Below, piece after piece: positions 8,993-14,786 of a stretch of 64,000 nt of DNA. A program made the translations under genes and the position numbers. The notes beneath the pieces were generated by a model, which was not told the origin of the DNA, did no database searches, and saw nothing but the letters and a program-made list of their open reading frames with translations. Every line of letters begins with the position of its first letter. Within the stretch, counting starts at the first letter, position 1. The DNA is from Janthinobacterium silvisoli (lineage in GTDB: Bacteria; Pseudomonadota; Gammaproteobacteria; Burkholderiales; Burkholderiaceae_D): the NCBI RefSeq assembly GCF_014200725.1, contig NZ_JACHCL010000002.1, positions 1,178,001 to 1,242,000 on the forward strand. Direction: 5' to 3'.

Positions 8993-10300
8993 TTATAAAC
9001 GCCCGGAAATACTGAACAGCGGTTCCAGCACCCATTCATACAGGCGGCGCTGTTCCAGCAGCACGCTGGCGTCGACTTGCATGCCCGATTTGAGGGGCAA
9101 GGTTTCGCCATACGCCTGCACGCTCTGGCGCTGCAATTTCAAACGGATGCGATACAAAGGTTCGCCATTGGTGCCGCTGACGGCGCCGGGCACGGCCAGC
9201 TCTTCCGGCCGCAAGGACGTGCTGGCCACTTCGCGCACCTGGGCCGGATACTGGCCGAATTTCTGGTAAGGATAAGCCTGGTAGCGCAGCAGCACCTGCA
9301 TGCCCGGCTTGATGAAGCCGACCGAGCGCGACGGCGCATAGATTTCTGCTTCCAGCTCGGCGCCGGCCGGCAGCACAGACGCCAGGATGCTGTTGGTCCC
9401 AACTGTCTGGCCCAGCTCGGTGGTAATCGCCGTCACCATGCCATCCTGCAAGGCGCGCACCTGGATTTCGCGGCGCGCCTCGTTTTCCGTCAAATCCTGT
9501 TCGACGGCGGATACATTACGCTGCAAACCTTCCGTATCGCGCTGCGCCTGCACCTGCAAATCGCGCACGTCCGCTTCGGCGCTGGCCAGGTCGCGGCCGC
9601 TGGCCGATTGAATGCGCTGCAACTCGGCCAGCCGCTGGTGCTGGTCCAGCAATTCTGCCTGCTTGTCTTGCAGCTGCGCCGCAGAAATGTAATTGGTGGC
9701 GTTCAACTCGCTATAACGTTTGTAGGATTGCTCGGCCAGTGCGATACGCCGCTGTTGCAGCACAATTTGCCCATCCATGCGGTTTATCTCCGCCGCCAGG
9801 TCGCTGGCCCGCCGTTGCGCCGCCGCAATGCGCTGGCGCGCCTGCAAGCCCGACTGCTTCAATTCCTGGTCGTAACTATCGCGCCGACTCTTCAGCAAGT
9901 TCGACACCACTTGCTGCGGCGCCCCGGCATTGCTACTGCTGCGTTCGCCCGACAGCACGAACAGCACCTCGCCCGCCTTCACCGTCTGCCCCTCCTTCAC
10001 GCGCACCCCCGTGATCACGCCAGCCTGGCCCGGCATCACGCGGATCACACCACTGGTCGGCACCAGCACACCTTGCGACTGCGCCTTGCGGGTGGTGCTG
10101 AAGAAAATAAAGAAAGCGATGATGGCGAGCGCTATCGCCAGGAACAGCAAAGTCAGAAACAGATGGCTGACCGGCCGCGCCAGGATCACCGTGCCATATT
10201 GCTTGCTGCTCAGGTGCTCGATGGCTTGCTGGCGGAAGAGCGGCCGTACCGGAAGCGCTGGGCTTGCTGTTGATGTGGAAATTCCAGATTGATCACGCAA
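8993..10300 (-). CDS. HlyD-family membrane fusion protein (bacteriocin export adaptor)
   Basis: A 435-residue periplasmic adaptor with a cytoplasmic N-terminus (about 1-45), one membrane helix (FLTLLFLAIALAIIAFFIFF, about 48-68), a lipoyl/barrel half (GVIRVMPGQAGVITGVRVKEGQTVKAGEVLF), a long coiled coil (about 130-290) and a beta-barrel C-terminal domain. It links the C39 ABC exporter to an outer-membrane channel of the TolC type, which is not in this window. The start is taken as TTG at 10300. It is the first start after an in-frame TAA and has GAAAG 7 bases upstream, and no ATG or GTG lies in frame before the conserved part. Confidence 0.92.
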   Translation of the reverse strand: MRDQSGISTSTASPALPVRPLFRQQAIEHLSSKQYGTVILARPVSHLFLTLLFLAIALAIIAFFIFFSTTRKAQSQGVLVPTSGVIRVMPGQAGVITGVRVKEGQTVKAGEVLFVLSGERSSSNAGAPQQVVSNLLKSRRDSYDQELKQSGLQARQRIAAAQRRASDLAAEINRMDGQIVLQQRRIALAEQSYKRYSELNATNYISAAQLQDKQAELLDQHQRLAELQRIQSASGRDLASAEADVRDLQVQAQRDTEGLQRNVSAVEQDLTENEARREIQVRALQDGMVTAITTELGQTVGTNSILASVLPAGAELEAEIYAPSRSVGFIKPGMQVLLRYQAYPYQKFGQYPAQVREVASTSLRPEELAVPGAVSGTNGEPLYRIRLKLQRQSVQAYGETLPLKSGMQVDASVLLEQRRLYEWVLEPLFSISGRL

Positions 10301-10501
10301 ACTGAATTACTTTCAGAAATATGTTGCCCCTAACTGGTGAGCAAAAATGCAACCATAGAACGTAGAAAGACAATCGATATTACGATCGATGTCATGACGG
10401 GTATTCTCAAGAACAAGTACAAATCAACCCTGATCTATACTATCTAAAGCATAAAGTAAGCACTTGACAGTGTTCCTAAACCCTTTGAAATACGCACAAA
10501 T
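10301..10501. other. AT-rich gap between immunity candidate and adaptor gene
   Basis: Both strands were read here. The best small frame is a 19-codon minus-strand ORF from the ATG at 10395, with no leader motif and no convincing ribosome binding site, so no gene is called. The adaptor/exporter promoter should lie here, but I could not pick a convincing -35/-10 pair on the minus strand. Confidence 0.4.
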
Positions 10502-10849
10502 TTATTCATTATTAATTTTACGAAAAATTCCATAACAAAATAAAAACATAAGAATCATGCTAATAATATTTTGTGTGGCGACACCGATTTGAAACACGCC
10601 CAAAAATGAAAAAATAATAAAAATCAATGCCCACGCAGCATAGATGGAAGGCAGTTTTCTGCAATTAACTATCTTCCGAACAAAAAAATACAAAAACAGA
10701 AATAAAAATAAAACACCAATAATTTCAAAAAATGACAAAAAATTAATATTTTCAAAACTTCCGAATAGACCATGAAAAACTTCTGCCGATAAGGATAGGA
10801 AAAAAAATACAATAACTAAATTTACCGCAACATGAAAATATTTCATCAT
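10502..10849 (-). CDS. Small four-helix membrane protein, candidate bacteriocin immunity protein
   Basis: A 115-residue, very hydrophobic and AT-rich protein with about four membrane helices (LVIVFFFLSLSAEVF; IIGVLFLFLFLYFFVRKI; AALI-like segment YAAWALIFIIFSFLGVF; IISMILMFLFCYGIF) and a charged tail (RKINNE). I recognise no family. Its position between the peptide precursors and the export genes, its size and its topology are what is seen for immunity proteins of class II microcins/bacteriocins, so that role is inferred. A second ATG directly follows the first (10846). The only strong Shine-Dalgarno (AGGGAGG) is inside the upstream hairpin, 15 bases from the first ATG. Confidence 0.7.
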   Translation of the reverse strand: MMKYFHVAVNLVIVFFFLSLSAEVFHGLFGSFENINFLSFFEIIGVLFLFLFLYFFVRKIVNCRKLPSIYAAWALIFIIFSFLGVFQIGVATQNIISMILMFLFCYGIFRKINNE

Positions 10850-10859
10850 CGTCCAATCT

Positions 10860-10885
10860 AAAAACCTCCCTAAAAACTAGGGAGG
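10860..10885 (-). terminator. Intrinsic terminator/attenuator downstream of bacteriocin precursor genes
   Basis: On the minus strand a perfect 8-bp stem (CCTCCCTA with TAGGGAGG, 5-base loop) is followed at once by TTTTT. It lies 34 bases after the stop codon of the second precursor and 16 bases before the start of the candidate immunity gene. The 3' arm contains AGGGAGG, the best Shine-Dalgarno for the next gene, so the hairpin could both limit read-through and mask that site. Confidence 0.7.
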
Positions 10886-10918
10886 CTTGAAATTTACCAC
10901 TATTTGTAATAATTGATC

Positions 10919-11059
10919 TTACTTGTTCCAACCATTATAGAGGCCACGACCAAAATCTTCCAATTGCTCAGCACCTACGATGATAGCAATCGCCAAGGCT
11001 ACGTAAGGAAGAAAACCACCGGACACTTGTTCAACTTCGTCGAATTTCAGTTCTTGCAT
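10919..11059 (-). CDS. Double-glycine-leader bacteriocin/microcin precursor 1
   Basis: A 46-residue peptide below the usual gene-calling length. The leader MQELKFDEVEQVSGG (15 residues) fits the class II microcin/colicin V leader pattern M-x-E-L-x3-E-V-x2-V-S-G-G, cut after GG by C39 exporters. The predicted mature peptide has 31 residues: a hydrophobic helix (FLPYVALAIAIIVGAEQ) then a charged, glycine- and aromatic-rich tail (FGRGLYNGWNK). GTGAGG lies 7 bases before the ATG. The gene starts 63 bases after the other precursor ends and is followed by a terminator hairpin. The coding sequence is much more AT-rich than neighbouring host genes. Product and leader are read from sequence; bactericidal activity is inferred. 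Confidence 0.85.
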   Translation of the reverse strand: MQELKFDEVEQVSGGFLPYVALAIAIIVGAEQLEDFGRGLYNGWNK

Positions 11060-11122
11060 AATAGCCTCACTTACGATAAATAAATTTCTAAATGAATTAA
11101 TACCTGGCGCTAAGAATTTCTC

Positions 11123-11275
11123 TTATGCGTAAATTTCAGAATTCGGATGCATTCTTGGCATATTATCCCAAACCCAACGAGCAGCACTACCGATTGCCTC
11201 GCCAAGACGTTCTGAAGCTGAGCCTTCTCCTGCACCACTAACACAATCCACTTCTACCAAACTTAATTCAACCAT
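11123..11275 (-). CDS. Double-glycine-type leader bacteriocin/microcin precursor 2
   Basis: A 50-residue peptide. Its leader MVELSLVEVDCVSGA has the same pattern as its neighbour but ends in Gly-Ala, an accepted variant of the double-glycine site, and carries an unusual cysteine at residue 11. The predicted mature peptide has 35 residues, glycine/alanine-rich at first with a GxxxG motif (GEAIG) followed by small residues, then WVWDNMP and a polar tail. AGGAAAAG lies 4 bases before the ATG. Two adjacent precursors with GxxxG-like and amphipathic character suggest a two-peptide bacteriocin, though two independent toxins are also possible. It is the first gene of the AT-rich operon. Confidence 0.82.
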   Translation of the reverse strand: MVELSLVEVDCVSGAGEGSASERLGEAIGSAARWVWDNMPRMHPNSEIYA

Positions 11276-11337
11276 TTCTTTTCCTATACGATCAGAACTT
11301 CAAAAAGTAGATATTAAAAAATGCTTCCCAAGACTAT

Positions 11338-11424
11338 ATTATAGGAACAAGTATATCCATAAGAGGAGAAAATAATTTTCCTTATGGCAACTTCATTAGA
11401 CAACAAAATCAATAATTAAGTCAA
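11338..11424 (-). promoter_or_regulatory. Candidate promoters and palindromic operator of the bacteriocin operon
   Basis: On the minus strand, upstream of precursor 2, two promoter candidates flank a palindrome. P1 is TTGACT (complement of 11419-11424), an 18-base spacer, then TCTAAT (complement of 11395-11400). Its expected start is near 11388. P2 is a perfect TATAAT (complement of 11338-11343) with a poor -35. The inverted repeat CCATAAG/CTTATGG (11357-11363 and 11381-11387) covers the P2 -35 region and begins at the P1 start site. This geometry fits an operator or an early transcript hairpin. Confidence 0.45.
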
Positions 11425-11565
11425 TAGATCCCTGAAATATTTTTTACAAAAAATAAATACATCTCACATCTCTCCGATAAGATCACAGAGACACTTCCAA
11501 TGCTAAGAGACTACTTGAAAAGTCAAAATTCCCGAAATATTCACATCTCAGATTGACACCTTTAC

Positions 11566-11674
11566 ACTCATGAGCACCTCGAAAAACCTACTTTTTCAGC
11601 CTTGCCCGGCCCGTAAGCTGTTGATTCGTAACGAGGCGATTTTAAGAAACGAGGGTTATTCGAGGTGCACTCAT
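11566..11674. mobile_element. Small non-coding inverted-repeat element (MITE or IS end remnant)
   Basis: GCACCTCGAAAAACC (11574-11588) and GGTTATTCGAGGTGC (11654-11668) are inverted repeats matching at 14 of 15 positions and enclosing a 95-bp element with no ORF. ACTCAT occurs at 11566-11571 and again directly after the right end at 11669-11674, as an insertion duplication would. Two extra bases (GA) separate the left copy from the repeat. It resembles a miniature transposable element of an IS family I cannot name with certainty, and it lies at the edge of the AT-rich bacteriocin patch. Confidence 0.55.
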
Positions 11675-11808
11675 GGCCAGTTGTGGAATGTGACGATGGT
11701 AAAGCTTTACTCAATAGGACGATGGCGGTGAAAAGCAGACGATCAATTCATCAACCACGGCTTTGACTCGGAACTGAATATGATCAGACAAAACTAAACA
11801 ATTACGCT
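11675..11808. other. Intergenic remnant between repeat element and metallophosphoesterase gene
   Basis: A 134-bp stretch with no convincing start codon and ribosome site. One plus-strand frame reads through about 24 codons without resemblance to a protein I recognise. It may be leftover DNA from past insertion or deletion. Confidence 0.3.
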
Positions 11809-12627
11809 CTACAACGGTCTTTGACTGGTCCATACTCCCCCCGTGCGCTCGAACGCTTCCGTACTGACCTTTTCAAAATCGCGGCTTTCCTCGTTCCAGC
11901 CATAGCGCTCGACACGGATGTTGCCCGCTTCCACGCGCAGCACATTAAAGGAATTCGATTCTCCCCTGCCCCGCGTTGAGGTGGCCGTGCCCGCTTGCAC
12001 CATCAGGGCTGCGTAGCCGTCTATCTTGTAGCGCTCGGCCGTGTTGCCAGCCACGCTGGCGTGCAGATGACCGGCCAGCAACAAATCGACGCCGCATTCG
12101 GCGAACATGGCCAGCGCCAGCGGCGCGCGGTCGACCAGGTCCTTGGCATTGAAATTGGCGGGCAAGTCAAACGGATGGTGGGTGACGATGATGCGCGTCA
12201 AGCCTTGCGGCAATTGGCCCAGGCGCGTACGTAGCGCATCGATTTGTTCGTGGCTGATGCGGCCATCCTTGAAGGTCAGCGAGCGGGCCGTGTTGATGCC
12301 CAGCACGGCAATTTCTTCATCCACGTATTCGGGCGACAGGTCGGCCGTCACATGCTGGCGGTATTTGCGCAGCGGCGTCAAAAAGCGGCTGAACACGTTG
12401 TACAGCGGCACGTCGTGGTTGCCCGGCACGACGATCTGCGGACCAGGCAAGCTGTCGAGAAAATGCCGCGCGGCGATAAATTCAGCGCTGCGGGCGCGCT
12501 GGCTCAGGTCGCCCGAGACCACCACCACGTCTGGCTCCAGGCGCTCGACCAGCGCGCGCAGCGGTGCCAGCAGCGCAGCATCGACGCGGCCGAAGTGCAG
12601 GTCCGACAGATGCACGATGGTGCGCAT
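11809..12627 (-). CDS. Calcineurin-like metallophosphoesterase (Icc/CpdA-like)
   Basis: A 272-residue two-metal phosphoesterase with all family motifs in order: HLSDLHFGR (D-x-H, residues 6-14), GDLSQRA near 40, PGNHD near 69, THHPF near 150 and GHLH near 185. Members hydrolyse phosphodiesters such as cAMP or phospholipid head groups, and the substrate is not evident here. The ATG lies one base after the stop of the lipid kinase gene, so the two are translationally linked in an operon with the PAP2 phosphatase. That setting favours a role in phospholipid turnover. Confidence 0.88.
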   Translation of the reverse strand: MRTIVHLSDLHFGRVDAALLAPLRALVERLEPDVVVVSGDLSQRARSAEFIAARHFLDSLPGPQIVVPGNHDVPLYNVFSRFLTPLRKYRQHVTADLSPEYVDEEIAVLGINTARSLTFKDGRISHEQIDALRTRLGQLPQGLTRIIVTHHPFDLPANFNAKDLVDRAPLALAMFAECGVDLLLAGHLHASVAGNTAERYKIDGYAALMVQAGTATSTRGRGESNSFNVLRVEAGNIRVERYGWNEESRDFEKVSTEAFERTGGVWTSQRPL

Positions 12628-12628
12628 G

Positions 12629-13546
12629 TCAGACCTGCACTTTCAAGGACGAGACTGGCACGATCACCTGCAGCGCGGCAGGTCGGAGGCGATAGCGCAG
12701 CGGCGTATTCATCACCGTCACTTCGCCATCGGTGGCCACGCGCAAGCGCCGGTGATGGGTGGCAATCTCCATCTCGGTGGCCGTCAGCACATCGAAATCC
12801 TTAGCTTGCGACAACTTGCCGAACAAGGCGTGCAGCGCCAGCCTCACCAGCCCCAGGCGGCCTGGGCGCTGCGCCACGTACAGGCTCAGCCGGCCACCAT
12901 CGAGCCGTTCGCGTTCGCCGATGGTCAAGCCCTCCATCAAATATTCGTTATTGCCGATAAACACGAACGGCGTGCGCCGCGCATGCACTTCGCCATTCAG
13001 GCTCAGTTGCACGTTGAGGAAGGGATAGCGGCGCAGCGCGGCGACCAGGGCCCAGCTGAAGGCCAGCCACTTGCCCCGCCCCAGCCGGCGCTGCTGCTTT
13101 TCGCGGTCGCGCACAATGTCGGGATACAGGCCCAGGCTGGAATTATTCAAAAAGATGCGGTCGTTGACTTCGCCCACATCGACGGGCACGGCCATACCGC
13201 TGGCGATGTTGGCGATGGCGGCATCGAGGTCGAGGGGGATATTCAAGTCCTTGGCGAAATGGTTCAAGGTGCCCAGCGGCAAGACACCAAAGCGCGTGCC
13301 CTGGCCCTTCTCTACCACCACGGAGGCGACGGCGTTGATGGTGCCATCGCCGCCACCCGCCACCACGATATCGACGCCGTCTGCCAGCGCCTGATCGGCC
13401 GTAGCCATCATTTCTGCGCCACTGGTGGCCAGGGTGATGGCCGCGTCGAGTCCCACGGCCACGAATTGCTCTTCCAGCTGCTGGACCCAATCGGATGCAT
13501 AACCGCAACCGGCGGCAGCGTTGATGATGACGGCGACTGTGGACAG
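12629..13546 (-). CDS. Diacylglycerol kinase-family lipid kinase (YegS/DgkB-like), probable CTG start
   Basis: The catalytic core shows the DAGK signature VAGGGDGTINAVAS and LPLGTLNHFAKDL, followed by the C-terminal beta-sandwich. The first ATG/GTG in frame (GTG at 13462) would remove the conserved N-terminal strand and nucleotide loop, which is encoded upstream as STVAVIINAAAGCGYASDW. The frame can be extended to a CTG at 13546 preceded by AAGGAG with a 7-base spacer, giving 305 residues, the usual family length. It sits 11 bases after the PAP2 gene and 1 base before the metallophosphoesterase. It should phosphorylate diacylglycerol or a related lipid at the membrane. The start codon assignment is inferred. 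Confidence 0.85.
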   Translation of the reverse strand: MSTVAVIINAAAGCGYASDWVQQLEEQFVAVGLDAAITLATSGAEMMATADQALADGVDIVVAGGGDGTINAVASVVVEKGQGTRFGVLPLGTLNHFAKDLNIPLDLDAAIANIASGMAVPVDVGEVNDRIFLNNSSLGLYPDIVRDREKQQRRLGRGKWLAFSWALVAALRRYPFLNVQLSLNGEVHARRTPFVFIGNNEYLMEGLTIGERERLDGGRLSLYVAQRPGRLGLVRLALHALFGKLSQAKDFDVLTATEMEIATHHRRLRVATDGEVTVMNTPLRYRLRPAALQVIVPVSSLKVQV

Positions 13547-13557
13547 GATGGATCTCC

Positions 13558-14298
13558 TTATTTGGTTGGACGAATAGCCCGGCGGCGGCGCAGAGTCGAC
13601 ACGCCGGCAATACAGATGGCCAGCCAGCCGGCGCTCTCGGCCATCGCCGCCAGCACATCGCTCAAATAATGCGCACCCAGGTAAATGCGGCTGAAGCCGA
13701 CCAGCGCCGCCATCAAAAAGGCGAGCAGCGCGATGGCGGTGCGCTTACCCCAGGCGCCTGGCGCGGTGCGGCAAATCAGGTAGGCGCCCAGCACGCCATA
13801 CAGCGCCGTCGAGGTGGCCGTATGGCCACTGGGAAAGCTGTAGGACTCAAGCACCCTTTGCAGCAGTGGCTGCTCAAAGCTGGGCCGCAGGCGTCCGAAA
13901 ACCGACTTTAACAGGACGTTGAGTATCATGACGCCCGGCACGCAGATCAATAAAGTAAACAACCAGTAGCTGGCGCGCTGGCGGTAAAAATACCAAGCCA
14001 GCAAGGCCGTCAGCACCAGGGCGCCCAGCACGCCATGCAGATCGGTGTACACCAGCAGGAAAGATGTCAGCCAGGGCAGCGCATGCCGGTTGAACCAGTG
14101 CGCCACCTGCAGATCGATGACCGTGATCTGCCCGGCGCCCATCACGGCTTCGGCAATCTCGTGGAATACCACCATGGCGAGCAGCATCAGGGCCACACCT
14201 ACCGTCAGGTGCAAGCCCAGTTGACCTTCGGGCGACAGGCGCGCCGCCACGAAACGGCGCAGTCGCGAGCTCCAGCGCGTGCTCATGCTTGTACTCAT
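13558..14298 (-). CDS. PAP2-family membrane phosphatase
   Basis: A 246-residue protein with about six membrane helices and all three phosphatase motifs: KSVFGRLRP, PSGH and SRIYLGAHYLSD. It should dephosphorylate phosphatidate or undecaprenyl pyrophosphate at the membrane. An AAGGAG sits directly against the first ATG (14298), so the second ATG, four codons later (14286), has better spacing (12 bases) and may be the true start. It is the first gene of the operon with a lipid kinase and a phosphoesterase. The tandem LexA boxes lie about 80-120 bases upstream but point more naturally to the divergent gene. Confidence 0.88.
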   Translation of the reverse strand: MSTSMSTRWSSRLRRFVAARLSPEGQLGLHLTVGVALMLLAMVVFHEIAEAVMGAGQITVIDLQVAHWFNRHALPWLTSFLLVYTDLHGVLGALVLTALLAWYFYRQRASYWLFTLLICVPGVMILNVLLKSVFGRLRPSFEQPLLQRVLESYSFPSGHTATSTALYGVLGAYLICRTAPGAWGKRTAIALLAFLMAALVGFSRIYLGAHYLSDVLAAMAESAGWLAICIAGVSTLRRRRAIRPTK

Positions 14299-14378
14299 CT
14301 CCTTGTCATTCCCGTGTCATGGTGGTGGTGCAAACTGCTCATTGCCTGCTGATCGAAAAACCACAGAAATGTAAAAAC

Positions 14379-14417
14379 TACTGTTTATTCATACAGTCAC
14401 TGTGTTTTCATACAGTA
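14379..14417 (+). promoter_or_regulatory. Two tandem LexA (SOS) boxes
   Basis: Two exact CTGT-N8-ACAG motifs occur with centres 19 bp apart: TACTGTTTATTCATACAGTC (14379-14398) and CACTGTGTTTTCATACAGTA (14398-14417). Both match the proteobacterial LexA consensus TACTGT(AT-rich)ACAGTA. Possible -10 elements (TATGCT 14420-14425, TATTCT 14425-14430) directly follow, so bound LexA would cover the promoter of the gene at 14469. Confidence 0.8.
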
Positions 14418-14468
14418 GTTATGCTATTCTGATGACTCGTTCAACACATCTCCCTCAAAGGAATTGTC

Positions 14469-14693
14469 ATGGCAACATTGAATAGCGGTTTTGGCCCACG
14501 TTTCGGCCTGGAATATGCCCCAAGCTCTTTCCTGGTCCGCATGGGCAAGCGCGAAATCCTCGTCTGCCGCGACTTTCGCAAGCGCTACTACACGGTCAAT
14601 CCCCTGATCGAGTGCGGCACGGGCATCGAGCCGGGGTATGTTGAAGTGCTGCTGATGCGCCGCTGGCTCCTCATCCTGTCCAAGGCGCATTAA
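14469..14693 (+). CDS. Small SOS-regulated protein of unknown function
   Basis: A 74-residue basic protein with no family I recognise and no signal peptide. It has a hydrophobic stretch near the C-terminus (VEVLLMRRWLLIL) and a cluster of Lys/Arg in the centre (RMGKREILVCRDFRKRYY). AAAGGA lies 6 bases before the ATG. Two tandem LexA boxes 50-90 bases upstream make DNA-damage induction very likely. LexA-controlled small proteins often block cell division or modulate DNA repair, but nothing in this sequence settles which. A hairpin follows the stop. A longer minus-strand frame covers the same DNA but lacks a ribosome site. Confidence 0.75.
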   Translation: MATLNSGFGPRFGLEYAPSSFLVRMGKREILVCRDFRKRYYTVNPLIECGTGIEPGYVEVLLMRRWLLILSKAH

Positions 14694-14695
14694 GC

Positions 14696-14716
14696 GGGCT
14701 TTCATCGAGAAAGCCC
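14696..14716 (+). terminator. Hairpin after the SOS-regulated gene
   Basis: A perfect 8-bp stem (GGGCTTTC with GAAAGCCC, loop ATCGA) begins 3 bases after the stop codon. There is no T-tract after it, so it may be a weak terminator or an mRNA-stabilising structure. Confidence 0.45.
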
Positions 14717-14786
14717 CACCGCCATCCGGCCGCTTTCGCCACGCTCCAGTACCGGTCAACAGCAACAGCGCTTGGCCGACCCCTCA

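Noticed and set aside
10393-10456. Short frames between the immunity candidate and the adaptor considered as a third bacteriocin precursor
   Set aside because: The best has 19 codons, no double-glycine leader and no ribosome site.
11690-11790. Plus-strand 24-codon frame downstream of the repeat element considered as a transposase fragment
   Set aside because: No start or ribosome site and no recognisable transposase motif.
12107-13669. 520-codon plus-strand frame across the lipid kinase operon
   Set aside because: The opposite strand has three genes with full catalytic motifs and tight spacing; this frame has no recognisable domain.
14424-14765. 113-codon minus-strand frame opposite the SOS-controlled gene
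   Set aside because: No ribosome site, while the plus-strand frame has a Shine-Dalgarno, a promoter and LexA boxes in the right order.
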